Shown piece by piece: positions 6,788-15,314 of a stretch of 44,068 bases of DNA. Numbering within the stretch: the stretch's first letter is position 1; each line of letters starts with the position of its first letter. Under the pieces are notes generated by a model that was not told the origin of the DNA, did not search any database, and saw only the letters and a list, made by a program, of their open reading frames with translations. A program made the position numbers and the translations under genes. Source of the DNA: Pseudomonas gessardii (lineage in GTDB: Bacteria > Pseudomonadota > Gammaproteobacteria > Pseudomonadales > Pseudomonadaceae); assembly GCF_001983165.1 (NCBI RefSeq), contig NZ_MNPU01000049.1:1-44068 (forward strand), read 5' to 3'.

Positions 6788-8689
6788 TTGTCCGGGCATA
6801 CTGAAAAAATTACTTCCCAGCAGCTCATTGATCCTATGACTCGTCCCCCGCCTGACAAGAATCGCCGCCCTGCAGATGAGGAGTTTCTCAAGCAACTGCT
6901 TGGCCGACAAAAGCGCCTGATTGTCGACCGGGCCAGCCAGTTCGGCGCCAGTGGTCTGCCTTCGGCCGAGCAACTAGCTGAGACCGTGGCCTTCGCCCCA
7001 CAGGACGGGAGCATCTGGTTATGCGGTCAGCGCGTGATGTTGATGCAAGGCTCGGCCTTCGGCGCGATCCGCCGTGAGCTGATCGACGCGCAGGGGTTCG
7101 ATAAGGCACGTGGCCAGTTGACGCGCATTGGTTGGCAGGCAGGCGCGCGCGACGCCACCCAGGTCAGCGAACAATGGCCGGAAGGCGATCACGCCAGCTT
7201 GTACAGCGCCGGACCGCGACTGCACATGCTTGAAGGTATGGTCAATGTCGAGGTCGTGCGCTTCGAGATCGACTCGGGCCTCGGTCATTTCTATTCCGAG
7301 TTTTTCTGGCACAACTCACTGGAAGACGACGAACATATCGCTGCCTACGGCCTAGGAGGTGAACCGGCTTGCTGGATGGAGATCGGTTATGCAAGTGGTT
7401 ACGCCTCTTCACTGCTCGGTCGCCTGGTGGTCTTTCGTGAGGAGGAATGCCGATCGATGGGGCATAAAGCCTGTCGCATCGTCGGCAAGCCAGCCGAGCA
7501 GTGGGACGATATCGATGTGGATCTGGCGTATCTGGACCCGGGGGATTTTCTCAGTCGCAGCACTTACTCCTCGGGCATAGAAACTACCGTCGCCGAACTG
7601 GAAGAGCCCGTCGACGGTATACCCTTGGTGGGTATTTCGGCGGCGTTCGTCGCGGCCAGTCAATTGTTGCAGCGCGTCGCGCCAACCCAGGCGACGGTGT
7701 TGTTGACCGGGGAATCGGGGGTCGGTAAAGAATTATTCGCCCGTACCCTGTATCAGGCCAGTTCCCGACAGCAGATGCCGCTGGTGGCCCTCAACTGCGC
7801 GACCTTGCCTGAGAACCTGGTCGAGGCCGAACTGTTCGGTGTCGAGCGTGGTGCCTTTACCGGCGCCGAACGATCGCGCCCCGGGCGTTTCGAGCGAGCC
7901 GATGGCGGGACGCTGTTCCTCGATGAGATTGCGACCTTGAGCTTTGGTGCGCAGAGCAAGATTCTGCGTGCCTTGCAAGAAGGTGAAATCGAGCGGGTCG
8001 GTGGCACGGCTCCGATCCGCGTGGACGTACGGGTCATTGCCGCGACTAACCTGGACTTGCGTCGCGAAGTCGAGGCCGGGCGTTTTCGTGAAGACCTGTT
8101 CTACCGATTGAATGTGTTCCCCATTCACCTACCGCCGTTGCGCGAGCGTCGCGAAGATATCCCGTTGCTGATGAGTTACTTCCTACGCCATTTCAGCCTG
8201 CGCCATGGGCGTCGGCCGGCGCGGTTCAGTACGCGGCTGGTCAACGCGCTGCTGACGTATCGGTTTCCCGGCAATATCCGTGAGCTACAGAATCTGATCG
8301 AGCGTGGTGTGATTGCCGCCGGTGACGGCGAGGTGATCGATATGGTGCACCTGGCCGAGGCGGGGGCGCCGTTGCTGGCAACGGCCATTGGCCTGACCCC
8401 CGAAGGGCGCCTTTCCGCTGTGCAGCGCCGGGATGAGCCCGCAGCCGAGGTGCAGGCAGCCGCAACCTCCACCGAAGGTTCGGGAGCAGGCCCCCTTCAA
8501 GAGCCGTTGCTGGAGAGTCTGCAGGCCTTTGTTTCCGGTCACCAACGGGTGTTGAACATATCCCTGGAAGAGATCGAACTGCGCCTGGTGCGACTGGCGC
8601 TGGAACGCTCGGGCGGTAACATCACGGCAGCAGCGCAGATGCTCGGCATGAGTCGAGCGCAGGTCAGCTATCGCCTCAAGGGGAGCTAG
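6788..8689 (+). CDS. Sigma54-dependent activator, XylR/DmpR class (putative PchR)
   Basis: This enhancer-binding protein has an aromatic-effector sensing N-terminus: an XylR_N-type domain at about residues 45-150, a V4R-type domain at about 150-230, a linker, the AAA+ sigma54 domain at about 285-510 and a Fis-type helix-turn-helix at the C-terminus (NITAAAQMLGMSRAQVSYRL). Walker A is GESGVGKE near residue 310, the sigma54-contact loop GAFTGA is near 355, and GGTLFLDE is Walker B. It is divergent from pchA, which carries a -24/-12 promoter, so it very likely activates the pch operon in response to a cresol or alkylphenol. The start is uncertain: TTG 6788 gives 633 aa, ATG 6836 gives 617 aa, and neither has a good ribosome binding site. 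Confidence 0.9.
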   Translation: MSGHTEKITSQQLIDPMTRPPPDKNRRPADEEFLKQLLGRQKRLIVDRASQFGASGLPSAEQLAETVAFAPQDGSIWLCGQRVMLMQGSAFGAIRRELIDAQGFDKARGQLTRIGWQAGARDATQVSEQWPEGDHASLYSAGPRLHMLEGMVNVEVVRFEIDSGLGHFYSEFFWHNSLEDDEHIAAYGLGGEPACWMEIGYASGYASSLLGRLVVFREEECRSMGHKACRIVGKPAEQWDDIDVDLAYLDPGDFLSRSTYSSGIETTVAELEEPVDGIPLVGISAAFVAASQLLQRVAPTQATVLLTGESGVGKELFARTLYQASSRQQMPLVALNCATLPENLVEAELFGVERGAFTGAERSRPGRFERADGGTLFLDEIATLSFGAQSKILRALQEGEIERVGGTAPIRVDVRVIAATNLDLRREVEAGRFREDLFYRLNVFPIHLPPLRERREDIPLLMSYFLRHFSLRHGRRPARFSTRLVNALLTYRFPGNIRELQNLIERGVIAAGDGEVIDMVHLAEAGAPLLATAIGLTPEGRLSAVQRRDEPAAEVQAAATSTEGSGAGPLQEPLLESLQAFVSGHQRVLNISLEEIELRLVRLALERSGGNITAAAQMLGMSRAQVSYRLKGS

Positions 8690-8694
8690 CGCCT

Positions 8695-8826
8695 AGTGCT
8701 TGTAGCGGCCTGCACTACGGTATCGGCCAGATAGTTGACGACAAACAACTGCCTGTAAGTACCCGGTGGCGGCAGAATCCCCATACCGTAGTTTTCGATG
8801 CCCAGTGCTACAGCCTGGCGAGACCG
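8695..8826 (-). pseudogene. Fragment of a Phenol_MetA_deg-type outer-membrane transporter
   Basis: The minus strand encodes, without start or full domain, QAVALGIENYGMGILPPPGT followed by YRQLFVVNYLADT. This is the N-terminal signature of the SphA/Phenol_MetA_deg family of outer-membrane proteins linked to aromatic degradation (GxENYxxGxLPPPGxY). Only about 40 residues remain, ending in a chance stop near the end of the activator gene. It is a relic of a transporter gene, probably once part of the neighbouring aromatic cluster. Confidence 0.55.
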
Positions 8827-8829
8827 CCA

Positions 8830-9054
8830 AGCTTAACAGCCGAGAGCCTTATTCCTCGGAACTTTCGAGCAACAGGATTATCCATTGCGTATGCTCTGCC
8901 GGTCGCTTTGTTCGGAGGAGCGGCGCAGTTGCTCTCTACAGGGTTGATGAGGATGGCCGGAAGTAAACTTGCGCCCGCGTTCTATGCCACCGTTTGTGTA
9001 TCGTTGGTTGCTGCGATTTTTTTGCGCTATACCGCTTCTGACGACGTTGAGTGA
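8830..9054 (+). pseudogene. C-terminal fragment of an MFS transporter
   Basis: The frame with codons in phase with TGA 9052-9054 reads ESLIPRNFRATGLSIAYALP, then VALFGGAAQLLSTGLMRMAG and a last hydrophobic helix ending RYTASDDVE. The RxTGLSxxYxLxxxLFGGxAxxxxTxL pattern is the penultimate region of metabolite:H+ symporters (MHS branch of the MFS). No start codon or upstream helices exist in frame, and the sequence joins another gene fragment at about 8828. It is a deletion remnant. Confidence 0.6.
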
Positions 9055-9112
9055 AAGAGAGTAATAAAAGTTTTTATAAGCTTTTTTCACAGCAGTTTTT
9101 AGGAGATATTTA

Positions 9113-9622
9113 ATGATAAGAACGTTTCTTCCTCCCGATGCCCCCTTATTGCGTGAAGTGGCTACTCAGGTTGATAGGTTTTCGACTGATGAGCTACGAA
9201 CCTTAGTATCTGATATGTTTGAAACCATGCGTGATGGTCGTGGAGTGGGCTTGGCTGCCCCCCAAATTGGGGTGAGCGCACGAATTATTGTCTTTGAGTT
9301 TTCTGGGGATGAAGAGCGAGCGCCTGGCGAACCTCTGATACCTCCTTCTGTACTAATAAACCCGGTTATTCTCTCGGGAGAAGGGTGGGCAGAAGGACGT
9401 GAGGGGTGTTTTAGTATTCCAGGGAAAATAGGTATTGTGCCTCGATACACGACTATCGAATACACGGCTCAAGATATTGATGGTCTTAAGGTTCAAGGCA
9501 AAGCAGAAGGTTTTCATGCCCGCATTATTCAGCATGAAGTCGACCATTTGAATGGCATTCTTTATATCGATATCGCCAGTGAGGTCTCTCCTTATCAACG
9601 AGAAACTATAGAGAATAAATAA
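9113..9622 (+). CDS. def: Peptide deformylase paralogue
   Basis: This 169-aa metalloenzyme removes the formyl group from nascent polypeptides. All three family motifs are present: GVGLAAPQIG (residues 44-53), EGCFS with metal ligand Cys99, and QHEVDHLNG with His141, Glu142 and His145. AGGAG sits seven bases before the ATG. The gene is AT-richer than the catabolic genes around it and stands alone, without fmt, which accompanies the housekeeping def. It is probably an accessory copy brought in by transfer; a specialised role or resistance to a deformylase inhibitor is possible but not shown. Confidence 0.9.
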   Translation: MIRTFLPPDAPLLREVATQVDRFSTDELRTLVSDMFETMRDGRGVGLAAPQIGVSARIIVFEFSGDEERAPGEPLIPPSVLINPVILSGEGWAEGREGCFSIPGKIGIVPRYTTIEYTAQDIDGLKVQGKAEGFHARIIQHEVDHLNGILYIDIASEVSPYQRETIENK

Positions 9623-9804
9623 TCAGTTCTTTGGTACTCTCAATTCCCCATAAGTGGAAAATAAAAGCACCAAAAAAATTGCTCTCGGGTTAAGGATAGT
9701 CTGAAGTGGCCCGATATTTTCAGGTCATTTCGCCATCTGCGATTTAGAAAACAGCGCATCAGTCAAAAAACGATCAGATTAGCCGTGTATTTCATGCTTT
9801 TTAG

Positions 9805-9827
9805 CCACTGCGAGCCTCTCGCAGTGG
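9805..9827. repeat. Perfect hairpin next to IS5 debris
   Basis: CCACTGCGAG and CTCGCAGTGG are perfect 10-bp arms with a 3-base loop. It lies 13 bases beyond the stop codon of the IS5-like transposase fragment on the minus strand, so it may be part of that element's end. The 9623-9804 stretch before it holds no gene I can see. Confidence 0.5.
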
Positions 9828-9839
9828 TCGTTCCCCGCA

Positions 9840-9986
9840 TTACAGGCGCTCCTCGCCCGCATTCGTCAGCAAATGTCGGTGCGCCATCCACAGGTTCGAT
9901 AGCGCGAACAGCGTCACCTGCTGCGCGGTGTTCTTCGCAAGGCCACGCAAGCGCACCTTGGTATAGCCAAACTGGTGCTTTTTCAG
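9840..9986 (-). pseudogene. IS5-family transposase C-terminal fragment
   Basis: The minus strand reads KKHQFGYTKVRLRGLAKNTA then QQVTLFALSNLWMAHRHLLT and ends NAGEERL and TAA at 9840-9842. The FGY-KVR-RGLAKNTAQ--TLFAL-NLW pattern is the C-terminal end of IS5-family transposases. No N-terminal or catalytic part precedes it, so it is a truncated relic. It is a different part of the protein from the relic at 812-889. Confidence 0.7.
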
Positions 9987-10757
9987 CGTTTCCTTAAGGC
10001 AAAGAGGTGTCTACGAAACCCGGGGCGATTCACTATGAGTGACAAACTCTCGTTCACGAGAGGCAGTTTCTCATGGGTGAGTATTTTCTTGCAGTCGAAA
10101 AGAGAGGATTTTAGAAGCATGTATGAGAGGTCGCTTCTATGTGATTGCGGTATAGAGTTATCGAAATATCACATTCGACGGGAAAACTCATGAAAAGTAT
10201 TAATGAGCTAATAGAAAGCCAAATTTCGACTAACACATTGATGATGTCGGAGTCGCACGTGAGTTTCAACTGACTGCGCCCGAAATACCCGTAATACTCG
10301 TTGCCGTCGGCTATAAATTCGTCGAAAGCTGGCCACAAAAGTCGCACAAGAGATTCAGTCAAGTACTGAAACTGGTTTAAAAGTCAGAGGCGTATGGGCT
10401 GTTCAGCCTATGGGCGTGTGACGATAGATGGTTGGATAGAAGGAGGGATACCAACTGTGCAAATATTTCTGAAAAAAGTTTAGGTAGGCCCGCACCAAGC
10501 GAGAGGGGTAGCGCTGGGATTGATAAAGCAAATGTGAAGTGGCTGCACGTTTCGTTGAGACATCAGACGACTTCACGGCGAAGAGACTGCCAGGGATGTC
10601 TTAAAAATATTTACGCTTTTAATACAGAAAGTCGTGTGCCGAAAAGCTCAGTAATTCGTTGCTTTACGGTTGGGGCTGAATACTGCTTTAACTTAAATTC
10701 GCTGCAATTATGCGAAATTTGATCAGAGTTTCCCAAATGAAAATAGGAGAGTGATTT
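9987..10757. other. Gap of about 770 bases without a supportable gene
   Basis: The stretch is AT-rich with no long coding frame. A minus-strand 83-codon frame (10111-10362) begins with LLWPAFDEFIADGNEYYGYF-like coding composition and then degrades, so it may be the relic of a lost gene. A 27-codon frame at 10190-10273 starts with ATGAAAAGTATTAA, exactly the first 14 bases of the next gene at 10758, which suggests duplication of that gene's start. Nothing else is recognisable. Confidence 0.4.
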
Positions 10758-12143
10758 ATGAAAAGTATTAAATGTTTTTCAATTTCATTTTTTTTGTTTG
10801 TTGGTTTTAATTCTGCTTATGCAAGCGAAAACCAAGTTTCACTTTCGTTGCAGTCGTTGGCGGACTCTATGAGGTGGGACTCACTTGATAAATGCTCAGC
10901 AACATATGAGGTGGTTTTGCAAAAAACGGCAGACGCCCAAAAAGCTGTTGCCGAAGATCTAAAAAAATCAATTGTCAGCTCTGCTTACAATCAGTTTTTG
11001 CAGGGGCAAGTAAAAAATAAGTTGGACTCCCTATCTGCAGAGGTCAAATACCTACAGTCACGTTGCCAAGCTGGTGATTATGATGGCTCCTCGTTAAGTC
11101 TGGAAAGACCTGCTCGATTGGAGCAAATGTTACAAGAGTGGCAGTCGACCATTATCTGGGCTAAGGATGTCATTGAGTCTGAAAAATACCCAAACTTAAC
11201 CTATGTTAATAAATCTCCTTCACTGATAGAAAATAAGGAACTCAAGCCTTTAGATAGGTTTGTAGATTGCACGGATAGCTATTGTTCGGAAATGGTCGTC
11301 ATCCCCGCAGGTGATTTCGTTATGGGGGCAACTGAGGAGGAAGCCGTTGCCGAAAAGGTAAATGCCAAAGTACATGCGTGGGAAATTCCTCGTCATAAGG
11401 TGGTGATAAAGAAGCCATTTGCTTTGTCTTCAACGGAGGTGACACTGGGTAGCTTTCAGACGTTCGTTAATGAAACTGGCTACAGTTTACCAGAAGGCTG
11501 TACTTCACTAAGCCCGCCTGCAAATCCGCAAGTTGCTCTGGCTAAACTTTTTTTCTCTAAGGAAGCTAACTATAAAAATACTGGGTTTAAACAAGGAGAA
11601 AATGAGCCCGTAGTTTGTGTTCGTCGTGAAGATGGCCGCGCATATGCTGAATGGCTATCGAAAAAAACGGGGCATAAATATCGTCTTCCAACGGAGGCTG
11701 AGTGGGAATATGCCGCACGAGCAGGGACTCAGACAACCTTCTTTTGGGGTAATAATCGAGACGAGGCATGTGGTTATGCCAACGTTTACGATTTGACCAC
11801 GGATGAATATTATAAATATGGATTCAGTAAGTTTATGTGTAGCGATAAGCAGATTTCTACTGCGCCGGTCGCATCATTCAAGCCGAATAATTTTGGTATC
11901 TACGATATATTGGCGAATGCTAGGGAGTGGGTTGACGATTGCTGGCACTATAGTTATAGCAATGCACCGACTGATGGTTCAGTTTGGGGGAAAGAGAATA
12001 ACGGGTTGTGTCACTTTGGCGTATTGAGAGGAGGGGCATGGGCGTATAATACGGTAAACGTCAGGATTGCCTATCGGAATGCCTATTTCTCTTCGCAGGC
12101 CCGTGCTTTTATGTGGGGTTTCCGATTGGCCAGAGATATTTAG
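10758..12143 (+). CDS. Secreted SUMF1/FGE-fold protein
   Basis: This 461-aa protein has a Sec signal peptide (residues 1 to about 23, ending SAYA). A helical, Gln-, Lys- and Ser-rich segment follows to about residue 165, then a formylglycine-generating-enzyme/SUMF1 domain from about 175 to 460. Domain marks are MVVIPAGDFVMGA, YRLPTEAEWEYAARAG, NAREWVDDCW, LRGGAW and the terminal WGFRLARD. True FGE enzymes have two C-terminal catalytic cysteines around RGGSW...C; here that region (LRGGAWAYNTVNVRIAYRNA) has none, so sulfatase activation is unlikely. The role is unknown; non-catalytic members serve in binding or other oxidations. AGGAGAG lies seven bases before the ATG. Low GC suggests transfer. 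No sulfatase gene is nearby. Confidence 0.8.
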   Translation: MKSIKCFSISFFLFVGFNSAYASENQVSLSLQSLADSMRWDSLDKCSATYEVVLQKTADAQKAVAEDLKKSIVSSAYNQFLQGQVKNKLDSLSAEVKYLQSRCQAGDYDGSSLSLERPARLEQMLQEWQSTIIWAKDVIESEKYPNLTYVNKSPSLIENKELKPLDRFVDCTDSYCSEMVVIPAGDFVMGATEEEAVAEKVNAKVHAWEIPRHKVVIKKPFALSSTEVTLGSFQTFVNETGYSLPEGCTSLSPPANPQVALAKLFFSKEANYKNTGFKQGENEPVVCVRREDGRAYAEWLSKKTGHKYRLPTEAEWEYAARAGTQTTFFWGNNRDEACGYANVYDLTTDEYYKYGFSKFMCSDKQISTAPVASFKPNNFGIYDILANAREWVDDCWHYSYSNAPTDGSVWGKENNGLCHFGVLRGGAWAYNTVNVRIAYRNAYFSSQARAFMWGFRLARDI

Positions 12144-12236
12144 TTATCAAGCTACTGGATGCCTTTTTCTCAACCGTTCGGGTCACCTTTTAATTGGTTA
12201 TTCGTGAACTACGGGGCGCACGGCCTATGCTTAACA

Positions 12237-12623
12237 GGCCGTTGAAAAATTCATTCCTATCTCCCCCAACCCGCCAAGCTTGAGATTTTTCAGCCGCTCA
12301 GGCTTGGCGCTGCCCTTTATCCCGCCTCAGTCAGCGGGTGTTTTGCCAGTTCCAGCGCAAATATTCACCTAGGGGCGATTTCTAGGCGCACCTCGCCTAA
12401 ACATGCGACCCACCCCACCCGCCTGACAAGCTCTCCAAACAGATCAAGTTGTGCACCGAAAAGCCCTGCAGCTCACGCGCCATCTGGACAAAAAAATTCT
12501 GGTTGTAGCTTTTGTCCGCACCCTGAGATCGGGTCCACGCATTGGCTCGGTCTTCCGCTGACATTGAAGAACATGACGGGGCGTTTGCCAGAATCCAATT
12601 CGGTTCGGTCTTTTTCAACAACC
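12237..12623. mobile_element. 387-bp element with inverted ends, possible MITE or IS remnant
   Basis: GGCCGTTGAAAAATTC at 12237-12252 is matched on the other strand by GGTTGTTGAAAAAGAC at 12608-12623, with 12 of 16 positions identical. These resemble GG-YTGTTGAAAAA ends common among Pseudomonas insertion sequences. The interior has no transposase; an 83-codon minus frame at 12397-12648 runs through the right end and I do not recognise it. No obvious target duplication is visible. The rest of the 12144-12853 gap shows no gene; the next gene starts at 12854. Confidence 0.45.
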
Positions 12624-12853
12624 TAATTAGTGCCTCTTGAGCCAACACCGTGGTTGGTCATTCTTTTAAGTTCAGTCTGCGGGCTGGCGGCGGGTTTGGG
12701 GTTGGCGTCGATTACGCCTTCTACCTGCGTTGCTTGGGTGAAGTCATTTGTGGGTGATCAAAAAACGGAGGCTTGCTTCGAGTATTTTGTTTTGTAATGA
12801 TCACTAAGTAAGTTGATTTTATCTGAAGACAACTCTGGACCGAGGACAAGGCC

Positions 12854-13954
12854 ATGAAAAATCGTCTGCTTTCCCCGTTGAAAATGGGGCGTGTTGAGCT
12901 GAAAAACCGTGTTGTCATGGCGCCTATGACACGCTCGCGGGCCAAGCATGGCAGTGATGCACCCACCGCGTTGAACGCCCTCTACTATGCCCAGCGGGGC
13001 AGTGCCGGATTGATCATTACCGAAGGCACACAGGTTTCCCGCCAGGGCCAGGGCTATGCCTATACACCCGGTATTTACTCAAGCGAGCAGGTGGCTGGCT
13101 GGAAACAGGTAACCCACGCCGTACACGAGGCCGGTGGCTTGATTGCGGCACAACTCTGGCATGTGGGCCGCATGTCCCATGCGTCGTTGCAGGCCCAGGG
13201 GAGCGCGCCGGTTGCACCGTCCGCCATCCAGGCCCAGGCCCAGGTTTTTATCTCGGACGGCAAGGGCTCGGGCCTGATGGCGCCTGCCGAGAAACCCCGG
13301 GAGATGACGCTTGATGACATGGCGTCGGTCAAGCAAAGCTTTGTTGAGGCGGCCCGGAACGCTGTGGCCGCGGGCTTCGATCTCGTCGAGGTACACGGTG
13401 CAAATGGCTATTTGTTTGATCAGTTTCTGGCGACAGGCACCAATAAGCGGCAAGACGCATATGGCGGCTCATTGGCAAACCGCGCCCGCTTCCTGTTGGA
13501 AACCGTCGATGCGTTGATTGAGGTCGTGGGGGCTGATCGGGTAGGGGTGCGCTTATCGCCGTGGGGAACGATCAGTGACATTCAAGACGATGAGCCCGAA
13601 GCGATGGCATTATTTTTAGCGCATGCTCTTGATCAGCGCGACATTGCCTACCTGCACCTGGCGGAATGGGAGTGGACTGGCGGCCCGGCTTACCCCGAGG
13701 GTTTTCGCCAGCGTTTGCGATCGGCCTTTCAAAAGACCTTGATCGTTTGCGGCAACTACGATGCAGAGCGTGGAGAAGCCCTGCTCGCCGAAGGCCTGGT
13801 AGATGCCATTGCCATGGGGCGTCCGTTTATTGCCAATCCAGACCTGGTGGAACGTATCCGCCAGGCCGCGCCTCTTGCTGAAGCAAATCCGGCGCTGTTT
13901 TACGGCGGCGATGCCAAGGGCTACACCGATTATCCGGTTTACTCGCCTGCTTGA
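12854..13954 (+). CDS. Old yellow enzyme family alkene reductase (NemA/XenB-like)
   Basis: This 366-aa FMN flavoprotein, a TIM barrel, uses NAD(P)H to reduce activated C=C bonds, nitro esters or quinones. It has the OYE marks: LKNRVVMAPMTRSRA near residue 20, QLWHVGRMSH near 100, the substrate-binding His/Asn pair in VHGANGYLFDQF near 180, and NKRQDAYGGSLANR. Length is typical of N-ethylmaleimide or xenobiotic reductases. GAGGACAAGG precedes the ATG. It is the first of several dehydrogenases before a gentisate operon, but it is separated by 178 bases from the alcohol dehydrogenase, so shared transcription is uncertain. The physiological substrate cannot be read from sequence. Confidence 0.87.
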   Translation: MKNRLLSPLKMGRVELKNRVVMAPMTRSRAKHGSDAPTALNALYYAQRGSAGLIITEGTQVSRQGQGYAYTPGIYSSEQVAGWKQVTHAVHEAGGLIAAQLWHVGRMSHASLQAQGSAPVAPSAIQAQAQVFISDGKGSGLMAPAEKPREMTLDDMASVKQSFVEAARNAVAAGFDLVEVHGANGYLFDQFLATGTNKRQDAYGGSLANRARFLLETVDALIEVVGADRVGVRLSPWGTISDIQDDEPEAMALFLAHALDQRDIAYLHLAEWEWTGGPAYPEGFRQRLRSAFQKTLIVCGNYDAERGEALLAEGLVDAIAMGRPFIANPDLVERIRQAAPLAEANPALFYGGDAKGYTDYPVYSPA

Positions 13955-14132
13955 CCCTGGTCGATGGGGCGCGCATGCACTCGCTGCAGCGTGCCTGCCT
14001 GGACAAGTCATATTGCCGGCCTAGCGAAGCCATCCTCTGGCTGGCGTTGTAAAAGTAGACGGATCTTTTAACGTGCCCCTGTCAGCATCCGTGGGGCGCG
14101 CCGTTTCTAACGCACGTACCCGAGGAAAACCC

Positions 14133-15260
14133 ATGCATATCAAGGCAGCAGTTGTTCGCGAAGCCGGCGGCCCCTTTTTGATCGAAGACCTGGAGCTTGA
14201 AGCGCCCGGAGCCGGCGAAGTACTGGTGAAGATCGTGGCCTGCGGGATCTGCCACACTGACGTGATCATCCGCGACCAGTTTTACCCCACGCCGTTGCCG
14301 GTGGTCTTGGGCCATGAGGGCGCCGGTGTCGTTGAAGCCGTAGGGCCCGGTGTCAAGACGGTCAAGCCGGGTGATCATGTCTTGATGTCGTTTTCGGCCT
14401 GTGGCACATGCCCCAGTTGCCTGGACGGCGCCGTCGCCTATTGTCATCACCATATGCAGATGAATTTCTCTGGCATGCGTTACTCCGGGACCGCCTGGGA
14501 TGTGCCAGCGCCGCTGTTGAAACGCTTGCCGTCGGGCAAGGAGGAACGCATCAACGGTGCGTTTTTCAACCAGTCCGCGCTGGCGACCCATGCGATTGCC
14601 ACCGAGGCCAACGTGGTGGTGGTCGACAAGGACGTTGACCTGAAAACCCTCGCGCCGCTGGGCTGTGGTTTCCAGACCGGGGCCGGGGCTATTCTCAATA
14701 CCTTGAAGCCGGACGTCGGCTCATCCCTGGTCATCACGGGAGCCGGCAATGTCGGGCTGGCGGCGGTGATGGCGGCGGCGGTTGCGCGGTGCTATCCGAT
14801 CGTGGTGATCGACCAGGTGCCGCAGCGGCTTGCACTGGCCAAGACGCTGGGCGCGACCCATGTCTTTGATTCGTCCCAGGTGGATGCGCTGGCGTCGGTG
14901 CTGGAACTGTGCCCGGACGGGGTCAACTATGCACTGGACACCACCGGTCACCCCCAAGTGCTGCGCTCGGCCTTCCAGATGTTGCAGGCCCGCGGTATCT
15001 GCGGCCTGATCGGGGGCTCCAAACTGGGCACTGAGGCCAGCCTGGACATGACCCATCTGCTGTTTGGGCGGACGGTGCGCGGTATTCTGCAAGGGGACAG
15101 CAAACCGAAGAAATTCATCCCGCAATTGGTGCAGTTGTATCGCGACGGGCTATTCCCGATTGACCGCCTGATCCGCCACTACCGGCTTGAAGAGATCGAG
15201 ACGGCAATCGCCGATATGAAGTCCGGCGCGGTGATCAAGCCGGTGTTGCTGATGGACTGA
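14133..15260 (+). CDS. Zinc-dependent aryl/benzyl alcohol dehydrogenase (MDR)
   Basis: This 375-aa NAD(P)+-dependent enzyme of the medium-chain dehydrogenase family probably oxidises an aromatic alcohol to its aldehyde. Catalytic zinc ligands are Cys37 (CGICHTD), His61-Glu62 (GHEGAG) and Cys178 (GCGFQTGAG); structural zinc cysteines are 90, 93, 96 and 104. The nucleotide motif GAGNVGLA follows near residue 205. The pattern resembles XylB-type benzyl alcohol dehydrogenases. I chose ATG 14133, six bases after GAGGA, over the in-frame ATG at 14073. It is convergent with an aldehyde dehydrogenase, and a bidirectional terminator separates the two. Together they would convert an aryl alcohol to an acid, perhaps on the way to gentisate. 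Confidence 0.87.
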   Translation: MHIKAAVVREAGGPFLIEDLELEAPGAGEVLVKIVACGICHTDVIIRDQFYPTPLPVVLGHEGAGVVEAVGPGVKTVKPGDHVLMSFSACGTCPSCLDGAVAYCHHHMQMNFSGMRYSGTAWDVPAPLLKRLPSGKEERINGAFFNQSALATHAIATEANVVVVDKDVDLKTLAPLGCGFQTGAGAILNTLKPDVGSSLVITGAGNVGLAAVMAAAVARCYPIVVIDQVPQRLALAKTLGATHVFDSSQVDALASVLELCPDGVNYALDTTGHPQVLRSAFQMLQARGICGLIGGSKLGTEASLDMTHLLFGRTVRGILQGDSKPKKFIPQLVQLYRDGLFPIDRLIRHYRLEEIETAIADMKSGAVIKPVLLMD

Positions 15261-15272
15261 GTACAGGCGCAT

Positions 15273-15305
15273 GCGACATGGCCGCCGGGGAGGCGGCCAT
15301 GTCGC
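15273..15305. terminator. Bidirectional terminator between convergent genes
   Basis: GCGACATGGCCGCC and GGCGGCCATGTCGC are perfect 14-bp arms around a 5-base loop. The hairpin lies between the convergent alcohol and aldehyde dehydrogenase stop codons. It has no long T-tract, but its strength and placement suggest termination in both directions. Confidence 0.75.
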
Positions 15306-15314
15306 TGGCAGTCT

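Noticed and set aside
8766..8966. 66-codon plus frame after the pch activator
   Set aside because: It is out of frame with the recognisable MFS fragment on the same strand, so it is a by-product of the relic.
10758..12143. Calling the SUMF1-fold protein a sulfatase-activating enzyme
   Set aside because: The C-terminal cysteine pair of functional FGE is absent and no sulfatase gene is nearby.
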